Below are positions 1-5,316 of a stretch of DNA of 5,316 bases, piece by piece; within the stretch, counting starts at the first letter, position 1; every line of letters starts with the position of its first letter. The notes beneath the pieces were generated by a model. That model had not been told where the DNA came from, searched no databases, and saw only the letters and a program-made list of their open reading frames with translations. The translations under genes were made by a program, and so were the position numbers. Where the stretch lies: assembly GCA_000183865.1 (NCBI GenBank), contig CM001047.1, positions 2,544,268 through 2,549,583 of the forward strand. Reading direction: 5' to 3'. This DNA is from Listeria marthii FSL S4-120 (GTDB taxonomy: Bacteria > Bacillota > Bacilli > Lactobacillales > Listeriaceae).

Positions 1-663
1 TAACCCCGTCATAAAGCCAGCTTGACCGAGCATCGATTTTTCCATCAACGCATTACAAGGACACACTGTTGCACAAAGTCCACAAGAAACACATGACGAC
101 AAATTCGCCGGACGATCATCATCCCAAATAACGCGCGGCTGACTACGCTCCCAATCAATCGAAAGCGTCTCATTCACTTGCACTTGCTGACACGCCTCCA
201 CGCAGCGCCCACAAAGAATACACTGATCCGGGTCATAACGGTAAAACGGATGCGAAAAATCATTCAGATAGCCTTTTTCACGGTAAGGTCGTTCTTGTTT
301 TTCCACACCAAGCAATTCCGTCGTATTATGTACTTTGCAGTTGCCATTATTATTATCACAAACCGTACAATACAGTAAATGATTCTCCAAAATCCGGTCC
401 ATCGCTTCTAATTGCGCATCTTTCGCCAGTTCTGAATTAGTTTTAATTTCCATCCCGTCTGTTAAATTCGTGCTGCACGCCCGCACAAGTTCCCCGTCAA
501 CCTCGCACATACACGTATCACAAGATTGAATTGGCCCAATTTGCTCACTATAACAAATATGCGGATGCTGTATTCCCTCTGCATTTAAATAGTCCAGTAT
601 TCGCGTTCCTTCCACCACATCCCGCGCCACGCCATTAATTTGCACCGATACTTTTGCGCCCAT
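1..663 (-). CDS. fdhF: Formate dehydrogenase alpha subunit, N-terminal part (truncated by window edge)
   Basis: The frame is open from ATG 663-661 to base 1, giving 221 residues with no stop, so the C-terminal part is outside. AGGAGGT at 676-670, six bases before the ATG, fixes the start. The order of Fe-S modules is diagnostic of the NAD-linked or soluble FdhA/NuoG-like architecture. A 2Fe-2S ferredoxin domain comes first (C37, C48, C51, C63), then a His-Cys 4Fe-4S motif (H95, C99, C102, C109). Two ferredoxin clusters follow (C148/C151/C154/C158 and C191/C194/C197/C201). The molybdopterin domain that oxidises formate to CO2 should follow but is not visible. It resembles the Bacillus YjgC/YrhE type and acts in the cytoplasm. 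A cre-like site and a Fur-like box upstream suggest carbon and iron control. The family call is firm; the electron acceptor and the symbol are less certain. Confidence 0.9.
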   Translation of the reverse strand, partial: MGAKVSVQINGVARDVVEGTRILDYLNAEGIQHPHICYSEQIGPIQSCDTCMCEVDGELVRACSTNLTDGMEIKTNSELAKDAQLEAMDRILENHLLYCTVCDNNNGNCKVHNTTELLGVEKQERPYREKGYLNDFSHPFYRYDPDQCILCGRCVEACQQVQVNETLSIDWERSQPRVIWDDDRPANLSSCVSCGLCATVCPCNALMEKSMLGQAGFMTGL

Positions 664-682
664 CACATTACCTCCTATATAG

Positions 683-696
683 AGAAAGCGTTTCCA
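683..696 (-). promoter_or_regulatory. Catabolite-responsive element (cre), CcpA-binding candidate
   Basis: On the minus strand this reads TGGAAACGCTTTCT, close to the Gram-positive cre consensus TGWAANCGNTNWCA and nearly palindromic around the central CG. It lies between the -10 box and the RBS of the formate dehydrogenase gene, so bound CcpA would block transcription when preferred sugars are present. The site is seen in the sequence; CcpA binding is inferred. Confidence 0.75.
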
Positions 697-708
697 AATT
701 TCGCTTAT

Positions 709-737
709 ATTATAACAGTTCTTACTTAAAAATCACA
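709..737 (-). promoter_or_regulatory. Promoter of the formate dehydrogenase gene (extended -10)
   Basis: TATAAT at 714-709 is preceded by TG plus one base, an extended -10 element. Seventeen bases upstream only TGTGAT (737-732) is found, a poor -35, so the promoter probably depends on the extended -10 or on an activator. Transcription would start near 702, and the leader of about 40 bases contains the cre-like site. Confidence 0.65.
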
Positions 738-750
738 GTAATACGACAGT

Positions 751-765
751 TGATAATCGTTCTCA
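751..765. promoter_or_regulatory. Fur-box-like site
   Basis: TGATAATCGTTCTCA matches the 7-1-7 Fur consensus TGATAATNATTATCA at 12 of 14 defined positions; one arm is perfect. It lies upstream of the formate dehydrogenase -35 region and about 45 bp before the plus-strand promoter of the T-box gene, so it is between two divergent promoters. Formate dehydrogenase is iron-rich, so iron control would make sense, but the position upstream of -35 is not typical for simple repression. PerR or Zur are less good matches. Confidence 0.45.
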
Positions 766-809
766 AACAGCACCACTATGCGATTTCCCTCACAAAGATG
801 CTGAATTCA

Positions 810-838
810 TTGACACTTATCCAATTTTTCTGTATTCT
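810..838 (+). promoter_or_regulatory. Promoter of the T-box leader / SAM hydrolase gene
   Basis: A perfect TTGACA (810-815), a 17-bp spacer and TATTCT (833-838) form a strong sigma-A promoter. The expected start near 844-846 coincides with the first paired base of T-box Stem I (845), which supports both calls. Confidence 0.85.
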
Positions 839-844
839 TTATTA

Positions 845-1128
845 CAAAGCTACGATGAGAAAAGTACGACATTCGTTTTTTTCAAAAGAGAGTTCCCACT
901 GCTGAAAAGGAACAAAAAACCATGTCCGAAAATGGCCTCTGAGTTTTGCCGCTGAAATTAAGTAAGCCGCAACGGATTTGGCGTCCGTTATCAAACGCCG
1001 TAAGTATTGTACATAAATGCTTATTTGAGGTTTTCAGTCTGAACTGGAAATAAATTAAGGTGGTACCGCGTGAAATTTTCTCGCCCTTATTCCAAGATAT
1101 TATTTTGGACGAGGGCGAGTTTTATTTT
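845..1128 (+). promoter_or_regulatory. T-box riboswitch, predicted tRNA-Met specific
   Basis: All canonical parts are visible. Stem I: CAAAGCT 845-851 pairs with AGTTTTG 942-948. Around a kink-turn (GAUGA / UGA), GAG 857-859 pairs with CUC 937-939. Then 868-872 pairs with 922-926, 875-881 with 914-920, and GUUCC 892-896 with GGAAC 909-913, which closes a loop with the conserved GCUG (901-904). The AGAGAG bulge is at 887-892. The specifier loop has the S-turn pair AGUA (863-866) / GAA (928-930), followed by A and then AUG (932-934). A IIA/B hairpin (971-976 / 984-989) has a loop that can pair with CGCC 996-999. Stem III is 1001-1008 / 1016-1023. The T-box AAGGTGGTACCGCG is at 1057-1070 with bulge UGGUACC (1061-1067); antiterminator arms UAAGG 1056-1060 and GCG 1068-1070 pair with 1082-1089. 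Uncharged tRNA would stabilise the antiterminator. The T-box call is near certain; methionine specificity is inferred from AUG and from UGGU, which expects A73. Confidence 0.95.
1080..1128 (+). terminator. Regulated intrinsic terminator of the T-box
   Basis: CTCGCCCT (1080-1087) pairs with AGGGCGAG (1112-1119), and TCCAA (1091-1095) with TTGGA (1105-1109). The U-rich tract TTTTATTTT follows at 1120-1128. Bases 1082-1087 are shared with the antiterminator, so the two folds exclude each other. Confidence 0.93.
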
Positions 1129-1160
1129 ACCCTAAATAGTTGAAAATGGAGGAATTTAAA

Positions 1161-2003
1161 ATGACAAAACAGCTACTTGTTTTACAATCCGATTTTGGTA
1201 TTAGTGATGGTGCAGTTAGTGCAATGTATGGCGTGATTAACAGTGTTAGTGTCGATTTACAAATATACGATTTAACACACCAAATTCCTCAATTTAATAT
1301 TTGGGAGGCATCTTATCGTTTACTACAAACCGTGACTTACTGGCCTGAAAATACGATTTTTGTCTCTATTGTTGATCCCGGCGTTGGTTCGAAACGCCGC
1401 AGTGTAGCTATTTTAACAGAAGATGGTCATTATATTATTACACCCGACAACGGCACTTTAACTCATATCGCGCATTACGGAACGATTAAAGAAGTTCGTC
1501 TGATCGATGAAGAAAAAAATCGGCTTCCAAAATCTGGCGCGTCTCATACCTTTCATGGTCGTGATATTTTTGCCTATACAGCAGCGCGACTTGCAGCTGG
1601 CGTGATTAACTTTGAAGATATTGGACCCGCTGCCGCTCCCGAATCGATTGTCTCTCTGAGTTTAAGCGATTCCTATTTAGAAGGCGAGCAAGCTTTTGGC
1701 ACGATTGATATTATCGACCGCCCATTTGGCAACCTTTGGACAAATATTCGTCGGATTGATTTCCTTGAACTCGGCGCAAACTACGGTGATTCCATTGAAG
1801 TCCTAATCAAGCACCACGACCGGATAGTTTATAAAAATTTCGTTACCTACAGCCGCTCATTCGCAGACTTGCGCATCGGCGAGCCACTCATCTACGTCAA
1901 CTCACTCGACAATCTCGGCCTTGGTATCAATCAAGGTTCCTTCGTAGACGCTTATTCAGTCGGCACCGGCACCAGCTGGAAAGTCACCCTTAAAAAAGTA
2001 TAA
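1161..2003 (+). CDS. S-adenosylmethionine hydrolase (SAM hydroxide adenosyltransferase, DUF62 family)
   Basis: The protein has 280 residues, the usual size for the family. It belongs to the SAM hydrolase / fluorinase / chlorinase superfamily; plain hydrolases convert SAM and water to adenosine and L-methionine in the cytoplasm. Family motifs occur in order: SDFG at 10-13 with D16, the DLTHQIP stretch 37-43, VDPGVGSKRR 71-80, PDNG 95-98, TFHGRDIF 130-137, and in the C-terminal beta domain IDRPFGN followed by TNIRR. D72, R79 and H132 fit the Asp/Arg/His set described for archaeal DUF62 hydrolases; the same triad argues against halogenation. An ATG at 1140 in the same frame was rejected because GGAGG at 1148-1152 lies eight bases before ATG 1161. 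The gene is alone in its transcript, under the T-box, and ends in a shared terminator. Family confidence is high; the in vivo role is inferred. Confidence 0.92.
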   Translation: MTKQLLVLQSDFGISDGAVSAMYGVINSVSVDLQIYDLTHQIPQFNIWEASYRLLQTVTYWPENTIFVSIVDPGVGSKRRSVAILTEDGHYIITPDNGTLTHIAHYGTIKEVRLIDEEKNRLPKSGASHTFHGRDIFAYTAARLAAGVINFEDIGPAAAPESIVSLSLSDSYLEGEQAFGTIDIIDRPFGNLWTNIRRIDFLELGANYGDSIEVLIKHHDRIVYKNFVTYSRSFADLRIGEPLIYVNSLDNLGLGINQGSFVDAYSVGTGTSWKVTLKKV

Positions 2004-2053
2004 AAAAACAGGGTCAATCGTCCAAATTGGATTTTTGACCCTGTTTTATTTTT
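2002..2053. terminator. Bidirectional terminator between convergent genes
   Basis: CAGGGTCAA (2009-2017) pairs with TTGACCCTG (2035-2043), with an inner TCCAA/TTGGA pairing (2021-2031). An A-tract on the left (2002-2008) and a T-rich tract on the right (2044-2053) let the hairpin stop transcription from both sides: the SAM hydrolase gene rightward and mdrT leftward. It overlaps both stop codons by a few bases. Confidence 0.92.
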
Positions 2054-3533
2054 ATTTCGTATATTCTTTAACGATTGGTTCTTGTTTTTTAGTTTTAAGG
2101 AATAGACTTAAAATCATCCCAATTGCCGCGAAAATTGCCGCAACCATAAACGCTGCACGCATTCCGTCCAAGCTAGCATCTTGTGCCTTTTGAGCAAAAC
2201 TAGCTGGGTCCGTCGCCATAAGCGCCTTACCTGGCATATTATCTTTCGTTACATTCGTTAAAACAGTAATAAGTACCGCAGTCCCAATCGAACCAGCAAT
2301 TTGACGGATTGTATTATTCACTGCCGAACCGTGGTTAATCAAGTGATTAGGAAGTGCATTCATACCCGCAGTCGAAACCGGCATCATCGCCATCGAAATC
2401 CCGAAGAACCTCACTGCATAAAACACGACAATATACCAAAGTGGCGTATCCATCGTTAAGAACATAAATGGAATTGTACCGATAGTCAAAATAGTAACCC
2501 CGGTAATCGTCAGCCATTTTGCCCCAATTTTATCGAAAATAATACCCGTAATCGGACTCATTATCCCCATAATAATCGCACCCGGAAGTAATAACAGACC
2601 TGATTGAAGCGCCGACTCCCCACGAATTGTTTGAATATAAAGTGGTAACACAATCTCCGCACCAATCATCGCCATTGTTACAATCGAACCAAGAACAACT
2701 GACAATGAAAATACTGGATATTTAAACACATGCAGCTCAAGCATCGGATTATCAATAACTAGTTGACGCCATACAAATAGGCCAATAACAACGACACCAA
2801 TAATCAGCATCGTGATAACCGTTGCATCTCCCCAGCCATCATTACCCGCTGAGCTAAATCCATAAAGAAGTGACCCAAAACCAATTGAAGACATTACAAT
2901 CGAAAGAAAATCAATTTTTGTATCAGTTAGCTTCACTACTTTTTTCATTCCAAAGAACGCTAAAATAATATCAATAACCGCGATTGGAATTAAAATAAGG
3001 AATAATACACGCCAATCATACGAATCAACAATCCAACCAGACAAAGTTGGCCCAATTGCTGGAGCGAACGCAATAACGAGTCCCATCAGCCCCATTGCCG
3101 CCCCACGTTTTTCACGAGGGAAAATCAGCAAGAAGATTGTTTGAAGTAATGGCATCATAATCCCCGCACCCGCCGCTTGAACAATACGACCAGTAAGCAA
3201 GATCGGGAATGAACCCGCCACAGACGCAATAATTGTACCAATTGTAAATACAGTCATCGCCGTAATAAATAACGTTTTCGAACTAATTTTTTCAATTAAA
3301 AGTGCTGTAATCGGAATCATAATCCCATTTGTCAGCAAGAAAGCTGTCGTTAACCATTGCCCTGTTGCTGCTGTAATATGCAAATCATCCATAATCATTG
3401 GCAGCGCTGTTGCAAGTAACGTCTGATTTAAGATCGCTACAAATGCCCCAATAATCATTGTTACTACTAATAAACTTCTACTATACGACTTCCCATTAAC
3501 ATCAACGGGCCGTTCTACTGCTGTACTATTCAA
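2052..3533 (-). CDS. mdrT: MdrT-like MFS efflux pump (DHA2 family, 14 TM), bile acid / multidrug exporter
   Basis: The protein has 493 residues made of repeated hydrophobic segments, which fits the 14-helix drug:H+ antiporters (EmrB/QacA type). After a short hydrophilic N-terminus the first helix carries the family D1 motif in variant form (ILNQTLLATALP, 34-45). N36 stands where many relatives have Asp. Motif B (GRIVQAAGAGIMMP, 115-128) and antiporter motif C (AFAPAIGPTLSGW, 155-167) follow. The C-terminus is basic and cytoplasmic. The start is TTG at 3533-3531, because AAGGGG (3547-3542) is eight bases upstream and no ATG occurs before the first helix. The TetR gene 100 bp upstream on the same strand matches the Listeria brtA-mdrT pair. 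There MdrT is known to export cholic acid and, when overexpressed, to raise secretion of cyclic-di-AMP. The exact ortholog call rests on neighbourhood and recollection; the family call is firm. Confidence 0.88.
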   Translation of the reverse strand: MNSTAVERPVDVNGKSYSRSLLVVTMIIGAFVAILNQTLLATALPMIMDDLHITAATGQWLTTAFLLTNGIMIPITALLIEKISSKTLFITAMTVFTIGTIIASVAGSFPILLTGRIVQAAGAGIMMPLLQTIFLLIFPREKRGAAMGLMGLVIAFAPAIGPTLSGWIVDSYDWRVLFLILIPIAVIDIILAFFGMKKVVKLTDTKIDFLSIVMSSIGFGSLLYGFSSAGNDGWGDATVITMLIIGVVVIGLFVWRQLVIDNPMLELHVFKYPVFSLSVVLGSIVTMAMIGAEIVLPLYIQTIRGESALQSGLLLLPGAIIMGIMSPITGIIFDKIGAKWLTITGVTILTIGTIPFMFLTMDTPLWYIVVFYAVRFFGISMAMMPVSTAGMNALPNHLINHGSAVNNTIRQIAGSIGTAVLITVLTNVTKDNMPGKALMATDPASFAQKAQDASLDGMRAAFMVAAIFAAIGMILSLFLKTKKQEPIVKEYTK

Positions 3534-3541
3534 AATTAATA

Positions 3542-3547
3542 CCCCTT
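3542..3547 (-). promoter_or_regulatory. RBS that sets the TTG start of mdrT
   Basis: AAGGGG read on the minus strand, eight bases before TTG 3533. It is a moderate Shine-Dalgarno match, and it is the only one near the beginning of the open frame. Confidence 0.7.
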
Positions 3548-3549
3548 CC

Positions 3550-3569
3550 CATGTGGAAATTTCCAGATG
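3550..3569. promoter_or_regulatory. 20-bp palindrome, candidate BrtA (TetR) operator in the mdrT leader
   Basis: CATGTGGAAATTTCCAGATG is palindromic at 9 of 10 base pairs, with a perfect 12-bp core TGGAAATTTCCA at 3554-3565. It begins just downstream of the expected mdrT start point (about 3572) and ends next to the RBS, where a bound dimer would block elongation or promoter clearance. The length and symmetry suit a TetR-family dimer. Binding by BrtA is inferred. Confidence 0.6.
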
Positions 3570-3578
3570 AATAATAGA

Positions 3579-3607
3579 AGTATAATAAAAAAAGACCGAT
3601 AAGTCAA
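3579..3607 (-). promoter_or_regulatory. Promoter of mdrT
   Basis: TTGACT (3607-3602), a 17-bp spacer and TATACT (3584-3579) form a strong sigma-A promoter. The -35 box lies within the 3' half of the brtA terminator hairpin, and the spacer contains its T-tract. A strong basal promoter fits a gene held off by a repressor. Confidence 0.85.
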
Positions 3608-3628
3608 CAAAAAGTGACTAGTCGGTCT
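3587..3628 (-). terminator. Terminator of brtA, overlapping the mdrT promoter
   Basis: AGACCGA (3628-3622) pairs with TCGGTCT (3599-3593), and AGTCA (3620-3616) with TGACT (3606-3602). A 2x2 mismatch separates the two helices, and seven T residues (3593-3587) follow. The hairpin starts six bases after the brtA stop codon, so most brtA transcripts should end before mdrT. Confidence 0.8.
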
Positions 3629-3633
3629 AAAAT

Positions 3634-4521
3634 TTATAAAAGCCCGTTCACACAAGCTTCTAATTTATTTACTTCTTTCGTCAAACTAGCTGGCACATGC
3701 TGTTTTAAATATAGCAATGTCCCCTGAACCATGAAATCTCTAGGCGCTTCATTATTATTAATCTCACCAACAAGTGCATTCATCGATTCCTTATACTGCC
3801 ATTTATCCGAATCAGCAATATCCGCATTCTCAATCCCGACATTAAGCTCCTCAAGCGCTTCCCGTAATTTAGCCAAGCGCTTCTTCCGGATCATTGTTTG
3901 GTCAGGTACTAAGTTTTCCGTGTCCGCTTCCGTAAACACAATCTCTCCACTCTCCAAAATATCCTTAACAAGCGCATCAAGCCTTCTCACAACATAAGGA
4001 ATCGCACGCTCAATCAACCCAGAGTTAATATTTTTGCTACCACTCGCAAAGACATACATCGCCGCCATACCACTAAGCAGCATCGTAATATCATTAATAT
4101 ACGGCTCCGTTTCCTCCCCGTAAACCTCTAACAACTGATATTTAACCCATTCCATATTTTTCAGCCGAACATTCTGTAAAAACGCATTAAAATCATCATC
4201 AATCATCGTCTGAGAAAAAGTAATATTCAATATCTCCCCATTCTCCGTATAAAAATGAATAATAATCTTCAAACACTCCGTAAAATTATCCTTCTTCGTC
4301 CCGTCCTGCGCCATCGTGTACTCCAAACGCTGATGCAAAACCGAATACTCCTGCTTAAAAATCACAATCGCTAGTTCCTCTTTCGAAGTAAAATAATTAT
4401 AAAAAGTCCCTTTAGAAATCCCAGCTGCGTCAACCATATCCTGCACAGACGTCTTCAAATACCCTTGCTTTTGAAATACCTCTTTAGCCGACTTAATAAT
4501 CCGCTGCTTCTTCTCCTTCAA
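3634..4521 (-). CDS. brtA: BrtA-like TetR-family transcriptional regulator (bile sensor)
   Basis: The protein has 295 residues, about 100 more than a typical TetR repressor. The N-terminal DNA-binding domain is clear: helix 1 at about 5-20 and a helix-turn-helix at about 24-45, with the TetR signature AAGISKGTFYNYFTSKEEL (32-50). The long remainder is predicted helical; it should form the ligand and dimer domain, and its last 100 residues include a charged segment (RKKRLAKLREALEELN). The start is TTG at 4521-4519, since GGGGTG (4532-4527) precedes it and the next Met would remove the HTH. It lies directly upstream of the pump gene with its own promoter and terminator. In Listeria the matching regulator is known to be released from DNA by bile or cholic acid and to repress mdrT and mdrM. 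Family confidence is very high; identity as BrtA rests on context and length. Confidence 0.9.
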   Translation of the reverse strand: MKEKKQRIIKSAKEVFQKQGYLKTSVQDMVDAAGISKGTFYNYFTSKEELAIVIFKQEYSVLHQRLEYTMAQDGTKKDNFTECLKIIIHFYTENGEILNITFSQTMIDDDFNAFLQNVRLKNMEWVKYQLLEVYGEETEPYINDITMLLSGMAAMYVFASGSKNINSGLIERAIPYVVRRLDALVKDILESGEIVFTEADTENLVPDQTMIRKKRLAKLREALEELNVGIENADIADSDKWQYKESMNALVGEINNNEAPRDFMVQGTLLYLKQHVPASLTKEVNKLEACVNGLL

Positions 4522-4526
4522 AAAAA

Positions 4527-4532
4527 CACCCC
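4527..4532 (-). promoter_or_regulatory. RBS that sets the TTG start of brtA
   Basis: GGGGTG on the minus strand, five bases before TTG 4521. It is an imperfect Shine-Dalgarno; with a TTG start this predicts low translation, as expected for a regulator. Confidence 0.55.
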
Positions 4533-4545
4533 ATCCCGTCCAGTT

Positions 4546-4564
4546 ATTATACCCCTAGTATAAT
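4546..4564. promoter_or_regulatory. Palindrome over the brtA -10 box, candidate autoregulatory operator
   Basis: On the minus strand ATTATAC, five bases, then GTATAAT: two perfect 7-bp arms covering the -10 box and the start region of brtA. A dimer bound here would exclude RNA polymerase. The arm ATTATAC also occurs at the mdrT -10 but without its partner arm, and the site is unlike the 20-bp palindrome at 3550-3569. Part of the symmetry may simply reflect two TATAAT-like sequences facing each other. Confidence 0.45.
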
Positions 4565-4585
4565 CTATTTATACTCTCGATTCAA
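4557..4585 (-). promoter_or_regulatory. Promoter of brtA
   Basis: TTGAAT (4585-4580), a 17-bp spacer and TATACT (4562-4557). The start point is expected near 4550, about 30 bases before the TTG codon. No clear terminator separates it from the lipoprotein gene, so some brtA message may also come by read-through. Confidence 0.75.
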
Positions 4586-4625
4586 GATAAGGCTTTTATC
4601 CCATTATAGTACCCGAAACCAGAAT

Positions 4626-5273
4626 TTAATTATATTCATTTAAAACATCCTGATAAATCTCTTTATACGTAGCTTTCATATCAACCTTTCCTCCCATGTT
4701 CTCATCCCCTTCAAGAAACAAATCACGATCACTCACTTTTTCAACAGGATACTTACTCAATACAGCATTGGTTAATACATAATTGTCACCCGACGTACTT
4801 TTCCTTATAAAAAGAGTATATTCTTCTCCCTCCTTCATATTTTTATAACCATCAATAGTTAAGTCATACTTTTCTCCATCAACACTTACATTTTCCACGC
4901 TGTCTTCTAATATCTTAATAAGATTATTTTCTTTCAATATCCCTGTCTCATCTTTTTCAATACTATTCACTTTCACTTCACTCATAGTATAAAATTCTGT
5001 CGGAATATCACTGTCCTTAGATTCCTTCGTTATCGATTTATCCTCAGGTCCTTTCGTTACAGTAACAATAATCGGAGAACTTTCTTCTAGCTCCTCCATA
5101 TTTCCAGCCAATTCAAGATACTTCCCACGATAAGAAACTACCCGATTTTTCATTTCAACTTTCTCAATCCCTTTTGCTTCTATTGGCTTTTCCTCAGCAT
5201 TTTCATCATTAGAACAACCCATCAATACACCTATACTAACTAATACCACAACAACTACAATTTTTTTCTCCAT
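4626..5273 (-). CDS. Small secreted lipoprotein of unknown function
   Basis: The protein has 215 residues. It starts MEKK, continues with a hydrophobic stretch (5-18) and ends its signal in a lipobox LMGC, so C20 should be lipidated after cleavage by signal peptidase II and the protein anchored outside the membrane. C20 is the only cysteine. The mature part is rich in Glu and Lys. It has beta-like segments (SPIIVTVTKG, EVKVNSIEKD) and then GEEYTLFIRK and NYVLTNAVLSKYPV, a pattern seen in uncharacterised Bacillus and Listeria lipoproteins with a small beta-barrel. I do not recognise a named family. A frame extended to an ATG at 5315 was rejected: GAGG (5285-5282) lies eight bases before ATG 5273, and the extension would place charged residues before the signal peptide. 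Its promoter lies beyond the window edge. A link to bile response is only suggested by position. Confidence 0.85.
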   Translation of the reverse strand: MEKKIVVVVVLVSIGVLMGCSNDENAEEKPIEAKGIEKVEMKNRVVSYRGKYLELAGNMEELEESSPIIVTVTKGPEDKSITKESKDSDIPTEFYTMSEVKVNSIEKDETGILKENNLIKILEDSVENVSVDGEKYDLTIDGYKNMKEGEEYTLFIRKSTSGDNYVLTNAVLSKYPVEKVSDRDLFLEGDENMGGKVDMKATYKEIYQDVLNEYN

Positions 5274-5316
5274 TTCCAATTCCTCTCTTAAATCATCCTT
5301 TATTAAAGATACCATC

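Noticed and set aside
178..378. Plus-strand open frame of 66 codons
   Set aside because: It lies wholly antisense to the formate dehydrogenase gene, whose frame encodes a continuous set of Fe-S cysteine motifs; no RBS or family likeness.
654..905. Plus-strand open frame of 83 codons
   Set aside because: It runs through the divergent promoters and into T-box Stem I, which explain the sequence better; the predicted peptide is low-complexity and has no RBS.
875..920. T-run followed by a hairpin and A-run, possible terminator
   Set aside because: The T and A runs pair with each other as the middle helix of T-box Stem I, and no T-tract follows the hairpin.
1140..1160. Upstream in-frame ATG of the SAM hydrolase
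   Set aside because: The strong GGAGG at 1148-1152 lies inside this extension and serves ATG 1161; family proteins begin close to the DFG motif.
3731..3997. Plus-strand open frame of 88 codons, Ser/Ile rich
   Set aside because: Antisense shadow within the C-terminal half of the TetR regulator; no RBS.
4591..4620. Possible terminator after the lipoprotein gene
   Set aside because: Only a short helix with a wobble pair (GGTTT / AAGCC) can be drawn and no T-tract follows.
5274..5315. Fourteen-residue N-terminal extension of the lipoprotein
   Set aside because: It would put acidic residues before the signal peptide, and it contains the RBS of the internal ATG.
1..5316. Mobile element, CRISPR array, tRNA or phage genes
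   Set aside because: No transposase, terminal inverted repeats, regular repeat-spacer pattern or tRNA-like fold was seen.

Overview
The window looks like Listeria chromosome (Firmicutes, Bacillales). It is AT-rich, its promoters are TTGACA/TATAAT-type, and it carries a canonical T-box leader. The order formate dehydrogenase / SAM hydrolase / MFS pump / long TetR regulator matches, as I remember it, the lmo2586-lmo2589 region of L. monocytogenes. The species is not fixed by what is visible here, and no database search was possible.

Layout. Bases 1-663 (minus) hold the first 221 codons of a molybdenum/Fe-S formate dehydrogenase alpha subunit whose catalytic part lies outside the window. Its upstream region (664-765) has a strong RBS, a CcpA cre-like site, an extended -10 promoter and a Fur-box-like sequence. 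Divergently, a plus-strand promoter (810-838) starts a complete T-box riboswitch (about 845-1128). It has Stem I with a specifier loop that reads AUG (Met), Stem II, a IIA/B pseudoknot, Stem III, an antiterminator with a UGGU bulge, and an intrinsic terminator. It leads into a DUF62-type S-adenosylmethionine hydrolase (1161-2003).

A bidirectional terminator (2002-2053) separates that unit from the convergent minus-strand cluster. Reading in the direction of transcription, the cluster is a small lipoprotein of unknown function (5273-4626), the TetR-family bile sensor BrtA (4521-3634) and the 14-TM MFS cholate/multidrug pump MdrT (3533-2052). Both brtA and mdrT use TTG starts, each has its own well-spaced promoter, and each promoter carries a palindrome that could be a repressor operator. 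The mdrT -35 box sits inside the terminator hairpin of brtA.

How the parts work together. The regulator-pump pair is a known bile-response module in Listeria. The most interesting element is the T-box: specifier AUG plus UGGU bulge (expects A73) point to tRNA-Met. Methionine starvation would then switch on an enzyme that breaks SAM into methionine and adenosine, which would be a methionine-recovery circuit read out through tRNA charging. I found no mobile element, CRISPR array, tRNA or rRNA gene.
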